From positions 310,001 through 374,000 of the forward strand of contig NZ_CP108444.1 of assembly GCF_041435355.1 (NCBI RefSeq): DNA of 64,000 nucleotides. The letters are read 5' to 3'. Made by a program: the position numbers and the translations under genes. Shown here piece after piece: positions 7,765 through 15,981 of the stretch (positions are counted from its first letter, which is position 1; the number at the start of each line of letters is the position of its first letter). Under the pieces are notes generated by a model. That model ran no database searches. It saw only the letters and a program-made list of their open reading frames with translations, and had not been told where the DNA came from. The DNA is from Streptomyces sp. NBC_01276. GTDB lineage: Bacteria; Actinomycetota; Actinomycetes; Streptomycetales; Streptomycetaceae.

Positions 7765-8973
7765 CTAGAGGAGCGGGATCCGGGCGTTCGCCAGAGGGCG
7801 GTAGGCGGGGGTCGCTGTGGTGCTCCAGCCTGCCGTGCGCAGTTCGGTGACGACGGCGGTGGCGAGCGCCACGGCGAGCCGCTCCCCCGGGCAGCGGTGG
7901 GCCGCCGCGCCGAAGGTGAAGATCACGGGATTCACCCGGCCGGGGTGCAGGGTGTGGGGGTCCGGGTTGACGGCGGGGTCCCGGTTGGCGGCGGCGAGCA
8001 CCACGAGGAGCTGCTGCCCGGGTTCCACCGTGGAGCCCGCGTGGGTGAAGGACCCGGCGGCGAAGCGGCGGGTGTTCTGGATCGGGGCGTCTTGGCGGAC
8101 CACCTCGCGCACGAGCGCGCCCGTGTCGGGGGCTTCGGCGCCCCGGGCGAGGGCGACCAGGGTGTTGCCGATGAGCCCGGCGGTGGCGTCGTAGGTCTGG
8201 GAGAGGAAGCCGATGGCGTTGGAGAGCAGCGGCCCGAGGTCGACCAGGCCTTCCCGGTCGGCGGCCCGCACCAGCCCGGCGAGCAGTCCGTGCGCCCGGC
8301 CGGCGCCGTACCCCTCCCGGATTCCGGCTCCGGACGCCGCCCCCGGCGTGCTGCCCGGCGCCCCCTCCGGGCCCGCGGCGGCGGCCGAGTCCAGTACCGG
8401 GCCGAGGAGTTCGCGCAGCCGGACGGCGGCCACCGCGGCCGCCTCCCGGTCCTCGGGGCCCGCCGTGGCGGGGATGCAGCGGACGAAGTCGGCGATCGCG
8501 CGGGCCGCCTCGCGGTCGGCGCCCCCGGTCAGCCCGGCGAGCACCGCGACCACCCGCGCCGGGACCCCGAACATCAGCTCCTCGTACGGGACTTCGCCGC
8601 CCGCGGCGAGCGCCTCACGGGTGAACCGGGCCGCCAGCTCCCCCGCGTACGCGGTGTCGGCGGCGGCCAGGGCCCCCGCGACGGCCCCCTTCAGGCGGGC
8701 CGCCGCCGCACCGTCGGTCATCCGCACCAGCTGCCCGAACACCTCGCCCGCCGCCGTGCCGGCGATCCCGGCCGGAACCGGCTCCGCCACGGGCCGTACC
8801 CGCAGGACGCCGCTGCCGAGCACCGCGCGCACCGCGGCGGCGTCGGCCGCCACCCAGGCCCCCAGCGCCTCGTCGAAGGCGAAGGGGCGCTCGGCCACCA
8901 GGCGCGCGTAGAAGGGGTAGGGGTCCGGGAGGCGGACGGCCTCGACGGGGCTGACGGTCGTGGTGCTGCTCAC
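7765..8973 (-). CDS. Cytochrome P450
   Basis: The 402-residue soluble P450 has an intact haem loop FTFGAAAHRCPGERLA with the axial cysteine, and an ExxR helix VREVVRQ. The I-helix reads FLSQTYDATAG in place of the common AGxxT, so oxygen activation may be unusual. A Gly/Ala/Pro-rich insert (about residues 205-230) lies between helices. The GTG start at 8971-8973 has an AAGGAGT ribosome site. It is followed by the Lys1-like gene after 90 bases and preceded by the acyl-CoA dehydrogenase after about 120 bases. It probably tailors the acyl or hydrazine part of the metabolite; the substrate is unknown. Haem binding is well supported. Confidence 0.9.
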   Translation of the reverse strand: MSSTTTVSPVEAVRLPDPYPFYARLVAERPFAFDEALGAWVAADAAAVRAVLGSGVLRVRPVAEPVPAGIAGTAAGEVFGQLVRMTDGAAAARLKGAVAGALAAADTAYAGELAARFTREALAAGGEVPYEELMFGVPARVVAVLAGLTGGADREAARAIADFVRCIPATAGPEDREAAAVAAVRLRELLGPVLDSAAAAGPEGAPGSTPGAASGAGIREGYGAGRAHGLLAGLVRAADREGLVDLGPLLSNAIGFLSQTYDATAGLIGNTLVALARGAEAPDTGALVREVVRQDAPIQNTRRFAAGSFTHAGSTVEPGQQLLVVLAAANRDPAVNPDPHTLHPGRVNPVIFTFGAAAHRCPGERLAVALATAVVTELRTAGWSTTATPAYRPLANARIPLL

Positions 8974-9045
8974 TGGTGACTCCTTGTCGAACGGGTGGTG
9001 CGGGCCGAGCGGGCGAAGCAGGGGCGGACGGGCGAGGGGCCGGGC

Positions 9046-9102
9046 GGGTGCAGGAGGGTCAGGCGGGTGCAGGGGGGTCAGGCGGGTGCAGGGGGGTCAG
9101 GC
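9046..9102. repeat. Three tandem 19-bp repeats over the end of the acyl-CoA dehydrogenase gene
   Basis: Three direct copies of a 19-base unit (GGGTGCAGG[A/G]GGGTCAGGC) run head to tail at 9046-9064, 9065-9083 and 9084-9102. The last copy contains the stop codon of the acyl-CoA dehydrogenase, so slippage here duplicates the stop instead of changing the protein. They occupy the downstream part of the 123-base spacer before the P450 gene. No hairpin is obvious. Confidence 0.85.
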
Positions 9103-10293
9103 GGCCGCCGCGCGGGCCGCCCTGCGCATGTCGAGGGAGCCCGCGATGGCCATCCTCAGCACCTCCGAGGTGCCCTCGTAGACGCGCAGGGAGCGGATCT
9201 GCCGGTACAGCCGCTCGGTGACCGAGCCCTGCACGATGCCCGCCGCCCCGAGCAGCTGCACGGCGGAGTCGACGACCCCCTGGGCGGCCTCGGTGGCGTG
9301 CACCTTCGCGATGTTGGAGTGGCGGGCGAACCGCCGGCTGCCGCGGTCGGTCTCCCAGGCGGCCCGCGCCACGAGCAGCGCGGCCGCGTTCAGCTGCACC
9401 TCCATGTCGGCGAGGGAGGCCTTCACCAGCTGGAGGTCGAACAGGGTGGCCCCGTACGCCTCCCGCCCCAGGACGTGGGCGAGCGCGGTGTCGAAGGCCC
9501 GCCGGGCGAATCCGAGGGCCGCCGCGCCGACCGTCGTACGGAACCGCTCCAGCAGGTCGACCGCGACCACGAACCCCTTCCCCGGCCGCCCCAGCAGCGC
9601 GTCCGCGGGCAGCCGGCACCCTTCGAAGGACAGGTGCGCGAAGGACCGCGGGGCGATCGCGTCGATCCGCTCGACCCGCAGCCCGGGGGTCGACGCGGGC
9701 ACCAGGAAGGCGGACAGCCCCAGCGGGCCGGGGCCCTGCCCGGTGCGGGCGATGACGACGAACACGTCGGCGATGGTCCCGTTGGCGATCCAGGCCTTGC
9801 GCCCGTCGAGCACGTACGAACCGTCCGCCGCGTCCTTCACCGCCTCCAGCCCCACCGAGGCCACGTCCGAGCCGGCCTCCTTCTCGGAGACCGCGAAGGC
9901 CCCGATCAGGGTCCCCGCGGCCATCCCCGGCAGGTAGCGGCGGCGCTGCGCCTCGCTGCCGAAGCGCAGCAGCGGGGTCGCGGCCAGCGCCTGGATGGAG
10001 AAGGCGAAGTCGGCGAGGTCCTCCGCGTACGCGAGGGCCTCGCGGCGCAGGCACACCGCGCGGAAGTCGTCCACCGGCGCGCCCCGGGGGTCCAGTTCGG
10101 CCAGCCAGCCCGCCGCGCCCAGGGCGCGCACGAGCCGGCGCCCGGCCGCGTCCGGGTCGAGGGCGCGGATCTCCTCCCACAGCACCCGGTTGCTGTCGCA
10201 CCAGGCCCCCGCCCCCTCGGCGAGGCGGCGGTGGGAGTCCTCGTAGAAGGGCAGGGCGAGGACCTCGGGGTCGAAGCTCGTCGTCAGTTCCAT
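9097..10293 (-). CDS. Acyl-CoA dehydrogenase family flavoprotein
   Basis: A 398-residue protein of normal acyl-CoA dehydrogenase length. The middle flavin-contact region AFAVSEKEAGSDVAS and the C-terminal RVYEGTSEVLRM, whose glutamate is the usual catalytic base, are both present. It should introduce an alpha,beta double bond into an acyl thioester (CoA or carrier protein), with electrons passed from FAD to an acceptor. The ATG at 10291-10293 lies 11 bases after the stop of the diiron-oxidase candidate, so the genes are cotranscribed. In biosynthetic clusters such enzymes often desaturate carrier-bound acyl or aminoacyl chains. The carrier is not in this window. Confidence 0.9.
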   Translation of the reverse strand: MELTTSFDPEVLALPFYEDSHRRLAEGAGAWCDSNRVLWEEIRALDPDAAGRRLVRALGAAGWLAELDPRGAPVDDFRAVCLRREALAYAEDLADFAFSIQALAATPLLRFGSEAQRRRYLPGMAAGTLIGAFAVSEKEAGSDVASVGLEAVKDAADGSYVLDGRKAWIANGTIADVFVVIARTGQGPGPLGLSAFLVPASTPGLRVERIDAIAPRSFAHLSFEGCRLPADALLGRPGKGFVVAVDLLERFRTTVGAAALGFARRAFDTALAHVLGREAYGATLFDLQLVKASLADMEVQLNAAALLVARAAWETDRGSRRFARHSNIAKVHATEAAQGVVDSAVQLLGAAGIVQGSVTERLYRQIRSLRVYEGTSEVLRMAIAGSLDMRRAARAAAA

Positions 10294-10304
10294 CGTCCGG
10301 CTCC

Positions 10305-12629
10305 TCAGATGACCAGGTCGGCGGGGGTGTCGGCAGGGGCGTCGACGGGACCGGCGGCGGGGGTTCCGGAGGCGGGCCCGCCCGAATCGGACGCCCCGGC
10401 GCGGACCCGCTTCACCAGGGCGTGCTCGACGAAGTAGGCGAAGGAGGCGTAACCGCGCCAGATGCGGCGCCACTCGCGCTGCACCGCCTCCTCGCCGGAA
10501 CCGCGCAGCACCTCGTCGAGGTAGGCCACGACGATCTCGGCCGACTGGCGGGCGTGGCCCGCCGAGAAGTTGTCGATGGACAGGTGGGCCTCTTCGTAGG
10601 AGACGTCGAGGCCGTGGCGGCGCAGCTTCTGGATCTCGTGCAGCCGCATCGCGCCGAGGCCGAACATCTCGATGCCCAGGTTGTAGCCGAGGATCTCGTT
10701 GTAGAGGCTGTCGGGGAAAAGCGACAGGCACACCTGGTGGATGGAGAAGCCGTACAGGTGGTCCGGCAGGTCGCCCTGGTGCAGGAACGCCTCCTGCCGG
10801 ATGTGCGGCAGGTCCATGTCCATGCTGGCCAGCACCTTGTGGATGATCGTGATGTGGTTCTTGGCCATGTCGCCGCGGCCCATCTCGTCCGCGTAGATGG
10901 AGAAGAGCAGGTCGTCGCTGCGCCGGCCGCGGCGGCCCAGGTTGCCGATGCGGTGCGCCCAGGTGCCGTCGATGAGGCTGCCGAGGGCGTACGTCGACTG
11001 CTCGAAGACCACTTCGTCGCGGGAGGGGATCTCGGTGAGCGGCTCGTACGGGTCCACCAGCTTGTCCCAGTAGATCCGCTCGACCCGCTCCATCAGCGCC
11101 TCGGGCGTGTACGGGAACCAGCTCGCGTCGGTCAGCACGCCGCCTGCCCCGTGCGCGAAGAGCAGTTCGGCGTCGGCCAGCCCGGCCTCGGCGCGGGCGC
11201 GGGCCTGCGGCAGCACGTTCGGGTGGCGCTCGAAGGTGACGAGGCGGTGGAAGAAGCGGCGGTGGTCGCCGGGGTCCTCGGGTTCGCGGACCAGCACGTC
11301 GGTGGGCCGCACCGTGGCGAGCCGGCCGCTCCAGGCCCGGGCCGGCTCGTCGCCCGCGGTGGTGGGCACGAGGTCCGCGCCCGCGGGCTCGCCGTCGGCG
11401 ACGGCCTGCGCCCAGGCTGCCAGGACGGCCGCCTCCCGCTCGTCAAAGATGCCGAACATGGGGCCGCCGAACTTGATGGACTTCAGGAAGCGGCAGGGGC
11501 CGCCGTCGCGGGCGGGCCGGATCTGGCGGGCGGTGCGGAACTCCCGTACGAAGGCGGCCGGGTCGAGCTGCCCGTCGTCGAGCCAGTCGGTGAGCTTGCG
11601 GGTGCCCAGCCGCACCGCGCGGTGCTGGCGGCCCGCGTGCGGCGCGTGCCGCTCGACGATCCGCGCGACCCGGGCGTCCAGCGACAGCCCGTCGTGCCAG
11701 GCGGCGAGCTCGGCGAGGGCCGCGGTGTGCTCGCGTTCCAGGCGTACGAGGAGGCGTACGGCGGCCAGCGCGCGGCGGCGGTCCTCGGCTCCGGTGGGCG
11801 ACTGCGCGGTGAAGGAGAGGTACTCGGCGAGCAGCGGGCGCACGTCGCTCTCGGCGAGCATCGGCTCGATGCCGAGCAGCAGGTCGTCCAGGCCGAGCGC
11901 GTGGGCGGCGTAGTGGACGCCGACGACCTCGGGGAGGAAGGAGGCCGGCAGCCGGGACAGGGCCAGGTGGAAGGCGCCGTGCAGGGCGGTGAGCGGGCGG
12001 GCGCCGGTCTCGTCGAGGAAGGCGGCGGCCTCCACCCCGGACAGGAACACGCCGTGGCCGACCAGGGCCCGGCGGCGCCGGCCGAGCATGCCGGCCTCGG
12101 CGGTGCCCTCGCCCTGGAGCAGCCAGTGCTGCCCGAAGAGGCGGCCCACGATCTCGGCGGGCTGGGTCGCGGCCTGCGAGAGGGTGTCCAGCCAGCAGCC
12201 GCCGGTCAGCGCCAGGGGGGCGCGCTGGCGCAGCACGGCCGTGCGCACCTCGGGGTCGGGGTGGGTGCGCAGCGGGGCGAGGACGGCGGCGAGTTCGGCG
12301 CGGGCCGCCAGCACCTGGGCCGCGGCCTCGTCGGCGTCGGCGGGGTCCCGCAGCTCCGGTTCGTCGGGCTCGGGGGCCAGGAAGGCGGCGAGGACCCGGC
12401 GGGCGGCGAGCAGGACGCCCTCGCTCTCCTGGTCGGCGAGGAGCCGGCGGAACAGGCCCGCGGGGGGCAGGGCGGTGATCCGCGCGGCCTCGGCCGCACC
12501 GGCCGGGGAGGCCTCGAAGGGGCCGGGCGGCAGGGAGGTGGTCAGGTCGGGGAGGGTGAAGGCGGGCGCGAAGAAGCCGCGCGCCATGTCGAGGGAGGTC
12601 TCCTCGCCGGGGGTGAGGGGCGCGTCCAT
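10305..12629 (-). CDS. Large haem-oxygenase-like diiron oxidase (HDO) candidate, 774 aa
   Basis: The C-terminal third (about residues 560-735) resembles the iron-containing redox enzyme/haem-oxygenase-like diiron oxidase family. Possible metal ligands are the Glu and His of YADEMGRGDMAKNH, a Glu in YNEILGYNLGIEM, and the His and Asp of EEAHLSIDNFSAGH. The canonical last helix is H-x3-D-x2-H; here the second His falls at x5, so the metal site differs from SznF, CADD or BesC. The first 450 or so residues are mostly helical, Ala/Leu-rich and not recognised. Family members carry out N-oxygenation, C-C cleavage or fatty-acid decarboxylation. One base separates it from the KASIII gene. Reaction and substrate are unknown; the fold call itself is tentative. 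Confidence 0.6.
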   Translation of the reverse strand: MDAPLTPGEETSLDMARGFFAPAFTLPDLTTSLPPGPFEASPAGAAEAARITALPPAGLFRRLLADQESEGVLLAARRVLAAFLAPEPDEPELRDPADADEAAAQVLAARAELAAVLAPLRTHPDPEVRTAVLRQRAPLALTGGCWLDTLSQAATQPAEIVGRLFGQHWLLQGEGTAEAGMLGRRRRALVGHGVFLSGVEAAAFLDETGARPLTALHGAFHLALSRLPASFLPEVVGVHYAAHALGLDDLLLGIEPMLAESDVRPLLAEYLSFTAQSPTGAEDRRRALAAVRLLVRLEREHTAALAELAAWHDGLSLDARVARIVERHAPHAGRQHRAVRLGTRKLTDWLDDGQLDPAAFVREFRTARQIRPARDGGPCRFLKSIKFGGPMFGIFDEREAAVLAAWAQAVADGEPAGADLVPTTAGDEPARAWSGRLATVRPTDVLVREPEDPGDHRRFFHRLVTFERHPNVLPQARARAEAGLADAELLFAHGAGGVLTDASWFPYTPEALMERVERIYWDKLVDPYEPLTEIPSRDEVVFEQSTYALGSLIDGTWAHRIGNLGRRGRRSDDLLFSIYADEMGRGDMAKNHITIIHKVLASMDMDLPHIRQEAFLHQGDLPDHLYGFSIHQVCLSLFPDSLYNEILGYNLGIEMFGLGAMRLHEIQKLRRHGLDVSYEEAHLSIDNFSAGHARQSAEIVVAYLDEVLRGSGEEAVQREWRRIWRGYASFAYFVEHALVKRVRAGASDSGGPASGTPAAGPVDAPADTPADLVI

Positions 12630-12630
12630 G

Positions 12631-13641
12631 TCAGTGGTCCCCCTGCCGGGCGGAGTCGGTGGCGCTCGCGGCGGCGGTCGCGGGGAGCTTGCGCAGCAGG
12701 ACGCCGATCCGCACGCCCGGGACACTGGAGGCGAGCAGGTAGTGTCCGCGGGGCCTCAGCTCCCCGGCCGCCTCCCGGTCGACGAGGTTGATCAGCGGGT
12801 CGGCGGCGAAGCAGTGGCCCACGCGCGGGATGTTGTCCAGGAAGAGCTGTTCGCGGGTGAAGCCGGCCTGGCGTTCCTTGAGGACGACCAGCGGCTTGTA
12901 GAGGTTGGGGTGGAGCACCCCCTGGATGTCGCCGATCTTCATGCCGGCCTCTTCGAGGATCTGCCGGTTGACCTCGCGGGCGAGGTCGGAGCTGATCTCG
13001 TTGGACCAGTCGAGGCCGGCCGGGTCCTGGGCGCTGGCGCCCGCGACGATCTCGTAGGCGTCCGGGCCGAGGGGGTCGGCGCTGATCAGGCACGAGGCGG
13101 CGCCGTCGCTGAAGAGCGCGAAGTTCTCCATGCGGACGGACTCGTCGGTGACCCGGTCGGCGGTGACGACCATGACCCTGCGGTGCATGCCGGAGGCGAC
13201 GTAGGCCTGTCCGGTGCGGATGCCGGCGAGGAGGTTGGCGCAGCGGCCGAGGGTGAGGCCGGTGAAGGCGGCCGCGCCGAGGCCGGTGGCGGCCATGACG
13301 TTCTCCACGAACGCGCCGTGGGTGCGGGGGCCGCCGGGGAAGCGGGTGGAGCACAGGATGAGGCAGTCCACGTCCGCCGGGGCGGCGCCCGCGCCGTCGA
13401 GGGTGGCGCGGGCGGTCTCGGCGGCGAGGGTCTCCAGGGCCTTGGCGGTGCGGTGGACGGTGCCCCAGCCCCACAGTTCGGCACGGGGAGGCATGCCGAA
13501 CGTACGGGCCCGCTCCGCCAGACCGTCGACCGTGGTGTGGGCGGCGCGGAGTTCACCGAGGACGTAGCGGGGCGCGGACAGGTGGACGGCGGGGGCCGCG
13601 GATAACGCGGAGGCGGCGGGTGACGCGTACGGAAGGCTCAC
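12631..13641 (-). CDS. KASIII-like ketosynthase/acyltransferase
   Basis: This 336-residue thiolase-fold protein resembles 3-oxoacyl-ACP synthase III. The nucleophilic cysteine is in LTLGRCANLL and the histidine in LHPNLYK. The position of the usual asparagine (GNTSA in FabH) reads GHCFAADP, with His in place of Asn. Such KASIII relatives often transfer acyl groups (C-O or C-N acylation) or prime unusual chains instead of performing ordinary fatty-acid initiation. The GTG start at 13639-13641 overlaps the stop of the lyase gene (GTGA). A dedicated chain-starting or acyl-transfer role in this pathway is likely; the substrate is not known. Confidence 0.8.
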   Translation of the reverse strand: MSLPYASPAASALSAAPAVHLSAPRYVLGELRAAHTTVDGLAERARTFGMPPRAELWGWGTVHRTAKALETLAAETARATLDGAGAAPADVDCLILCSTRFPGGPRTHGAFVENVMAATGLGAAAFTGLTLGRCANLLAGIRTGQAYVASGMHRRVMVVTADRVTDESVRMENFALFSDGAASCLISADPLGPDAYEIVAGASAQDPAGLDWSNEISSDLAREVNRQILEEAGMKIGDIQGVLHPNLYKPLVVLKERQAGFTREQLFLDNIPRVGHCFAADPLINLVDREAAGELRPRGHYLLASSVPGVRIGVLLRKLPATAAASATDSARQGDH

Positions 13642-14531
13642 GGTGCCGGATCGCTCTCTCGGTCGGCGGACGGGGCGGACGGGGCGGGGGCCGCGGGGGC
13701 CAGGAGGGCGTTGGCCTCGGCGTACGGGAGGGCGTCCAGGCCGAAGTCGAAGGTGCCGGACCCGGTGATCTCACGGGCGGCGCGGACGAGGGCGCCGAGG
13801 GCCGCGCGGGACAGGGCCGAGCCGGTGCTGACGCGGCGCACGCCGAGGTCTCCGAGGTCGGCGACGGACAGCTTGAGGGCGCCGGTCATCAGGACGTTGA
13901 CGGGCCGGTCCACGGCGGAGCAGACCGCGCGGACGGACTCGGCGTCCGGCAGGCCCGGGGCGTAGAGCACGTCGGCGCCGGCGGCCTCGTACGCCTTCAG
14001 GCGGCGAATGGTGTCGTCGAGGTCGGGCAGGCCCTGGAAGAAGTTCTCGGCGCGGGCGGTGACGGTGAAGGGGAAGTCGAGTCCCTTCGCGGCCTCGACG
14101 GCGGCGGCGACCCGTTCCACGGCTTCGTCGAGCGGGCGCACGGGGTCCTCGTCGCGGCCCGTGGAGTCCTCTACGGAGCCGCCGACCAGCCCGGCGGCGG
14201 CGGCCAGCCGGATGGTCTCGGCGACGTCCTCGGGGCGTTCCCCGAAGCCGCTCTCCAGGTCGGCGGTGACGGGCAGGCCGGTGGCGTCCACGATCGCGGC
14301 GGCGTTGTCCAGGATCTCGGCGCGGGTGAGCCGGTTGGCGCCGTCGGGACGGCCGAGGCTGTGGGCGAGCCCCGCGCCGGTGGTGGCGAGGGCGGCGAAG
14401 CCGAGGGACGCCAGGATGCGTGCGGTGCCGGCGTCCCAGGGGTTGGGGACGACGAAGGGGCGGGGACCGGTGTGCAGGTCCCGGAAGGTGACGGCGCGCC
14501 GCAGTCGGGCGGCGTCGGTGGTGCTGGTCAT
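13638..14531 (-). CDS. Isocitrate lyase/PEP mutase superfamily enzyme
   Basis: The 297-residue TIM-barrel protein has TADLESGFGERPEDV, matching the metal-binding D-x-D/E-x-G region, and GGSVEDSTGRD for the loop that binds the carboxylate. The KKCGH signature of isocitrate lyase is absent. It belongs to the broad PEP mutase/methylisocitrate lyase group, which makes or breaks C-C or P-C bonds next to a carboxylate. No phosphonate genes surround it, so C-C lyase or hydrolase activity is more likely than phosphonate formation. The C-terminus is Ala/Pro/Ser-rich. It starts 38 bases after the thioesterase stop and overlaps the KASIII gene. Confidence 0.75.
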   Translation of the reverse strand: MTSTTDAARLRRAVTFRDLHTGPRPFVVPNPWDAGTARILASLGFAALATTGAGLAHSLGRPDGANRLTRAEILDNAAAIVDATGLPVTADLESGFGERPEDVAETIRLAAAAGLVGGSVEDSTGRDEDPVRPLDEAVERVAAAVEAAKGLDFPFTVTARAENFFQGLPDLDDTIRRLKAYEAAGADVLYAPGLPDAESVRAVCSAVDRPVNVLMTGALKLSVADLGDLGVRRVSTGSALSRAALGALVRAAREITGSGTFDFGLDALPYAEANALLAPAAPAPSAPSADRESDPAP

Positions 14532-14569
14532 GGGTTCCTCGCAAGGGCTGGGGTGCGTCGGCCGGTGGT

Positions 14570-15367
14570 TCAGATCAGCTCAACGTACTCATCTCCGCTG
14601 CGGGTCGGCGCCGCGGCCGCGCGGGCCAGGGGGCGCAGGACGGCGGTGACGGCGTGCGGCCGGTCCTCGAAGTAGAAGTGGCCGCCGGGCGTCCAGTGGA
14701 GCTCCGGTTCGGTGGCGCACTCGCGGGCCCAGGGGCCGAGCGCGGCGGGGCTGACGTGGGGGTCGTCGGCACCGTTGAGGAGGACGAGCGGGACCGTGAG
14801 GGGGGTGTCCGGCGCGTAGCGGTAGCCGGCGACCATCCGGAAGTCGGCCTTCAGGTGCGGCAGGAGCAGTTCCTGGACGGCTTCGTCCTCGATCACCTCG
14901 GGGGGCAGTCCGCCGAAGAACCGTACGGCCTCGGTGAAGGCGCGGCCCTCCAGTGCGGCGGCCTCGACCACGCGGGGGGTCGGCAGCAGCGAGGGGGCGG
15001 AGCAGCCGGAGGCGACGAGGCCGGCGAAACCGCGGATGCCGTCGAGGCGGCGGGCGACCTCGAAGGCGAGGGCGGCGCCGAAGCTGTGGCCGAAGAGGAG
15101 GAAGGGCCGGTCGGCGTCGGCGGCGAGGGCGATGGCGGTGGCGGCGCCGTCGGCGAGCTCGGCGAGGGAGGCGGGGGCCGGTTCGCGGAAGCGGTGGCCG
15201 CGGCCGGGCGGGCAGACGGCGAGGATCCGCGCGTCGGGCCCCATGGCGGGCTGCCAGTCGAGGAAGGTCCGGGGGTTCCCGCCTGCGTGCGGGAAGCAGT
15301 AGACGCGGGCGGCGGGGTCAGGGCCGGGCGTGGTCTCGGACGTCAGGAACCAGGGCGAGGGAACCAC
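14570..15367 (-). CDS. Type II thioesterase
   Basis: A 265-residue alpha/beta hydrolase of the TEII class: YCFPHAGGNPRTF near the N-terminus, the nucleophile motif LFGHSFGAALAFEVARR and the C-terminal histidine in TPGGHFYFEDR. TEIIs clear stalled acyl groups from carrier proteins, which suggests that this cluster uses a PKS or NRPS carrier outside the window. The best start is GTG at 15365-15367 with an AAGGAA site about 10 bases upstream. It is the first gene of the long leftward operon as far as visible; the exported DVGWN peptide gene lies 75 bases upstream on the same strand. Confidence 0.85.
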   Translation of the reverse strand: MVPSPWFLTSETTPGPDPAARVYCFPHAGGNPRTFLDWQPAMGPDARILAVCPPGRGHRFREPAPASLAELADGAATAIALAADADRPFLLFGHSFGAALAFEVARRLDGIRGFAGLVASGCSAPSLLPTPRVVEAAALEGRAFTEAVRFFGGLPPEVIEDEAVQELLLPHLKADFRMVAGYRYAPDTPLTVPLVLLNGADDPHVSPAALGPWARECATEPELHWTPGGHFYFEDRPHAVTAVLRPLARAAAAPTRSGDEYVELI

Positions 15368-15442
15368 GAGGATCAGCCATTCCTTTGCCGGTCGGTCGGA
15401 GGCGGGAGGGGAAGCAGTGCAGTACGGGGCCGTGGCGGTGGA

Positions 15443-15739
15443 TCAGTTCCAGCCAACGTCGTTGGTGGAGGTGGGCTGGGGGGTGGGGGTGGTGCCGGGC
15501 TGCGGGTTGTTCCAGCCGACGTCACCGGCGTCACCGGCGACGACGTGCGGGTTCGCGTTGTTCCAGCCGACGTCGCCGAGGCGCAGGTGGCTGACGGAGT
15601 CGGCCGTGGAGGCACCGTGGGCGAGGCCGGTGACCGCCGTACCGACGCCGAGGGCGATGCCCGCGGCGGCGAGAACCGCGCGGCCGCGGATTCCCGAAAC
15701 GCGGCCGGCCCGACGAGTCACCATGTGGTTCTTCCCCAT
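15443..15739 (-). CDS. Small exported protein with three DVGWN repeats
   Basis: A 98-residue protein. A basic start (RRAGRVSGIRGR) and a hydrophobic stretch (about 24-44: AVLAAAGIALGVGTAVTGLA) form a clear signal peptide, with likely cleavage near AHGAS. The mature part of about 50 residues contains DVGWN three times, the last being the exact C-terminus (TNDVGWN), separated by Pro/Thr/Gly spacers. I do not recognise a named family. An ATG at 15724 would shorten the leader by five residues. It lies divergent to a LuxR-type regulator and upstream of the hydrazine operon, so a signal or surface peptide tied to the cluster is possible, but nothing in the sequence proves a function. Confidence 0.75.
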   Translation of the reverse strand: MGKNHMVTRRAGRVSGIRGRAVLAAAGIALGVGTAVTGLAHGASTADSVSHLRLGDVGWNNANPHVVAGDAGDVGWNNPQPGTTPTPQPTSTNDVGWN

Positions 15740-15981
15740 TTTTCCCAGTCCCCTCAAGTCGTTTCGTCTTCGGCCATTCCAGGAACGCCAAACCGAGGCG
15801 GGTTTCCGGCGGTGGTGATCTCCGGGGCGCCTTGTCGGTGTTCGTTCCTGCGGTGAGACCAAATCTCCCCTGCCGGGTCACGACGAGGTAGACCTACGAT
15901 GGCTCCGGTTTACGCATTGCGGGAACCCACGGGGTCTCAACCGCCATAAACAGCTGCATACCGGACAGACAGGGGTGGCAC
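15740..15981. promoter_or_regulatory. Divergent promoter region between the DVGWN peptide gene and the luxR-type gene
   Basis: These 242 bases separate two divergent genes and must carry both promoters. The region is noticeably less GC-rich than its surroundings, as expected for promoter DNA. A short dyad GTAG-AC-CTAC lies near 15890. I see no convincing -10/-35 pair or long operator, so no exact promoter is called. Confidence 0.5.

Noticed and set aside
7765..8973. The P450 as an inactive auxiliary protein like the one at 37744-39018
   Set aside because: It keeps the haem cysteine in FGAAAHRCPG, so it should bind haem and be active.
13638..14531. PEP mutase start of a phosphonate pathway
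   Set aside because: No phosphonopyruvate decarboxylase or other phosphonate genes are nearby, and the motif LESGFG differs from typical PEP mutases; the broader lyase superfamily call is safer.
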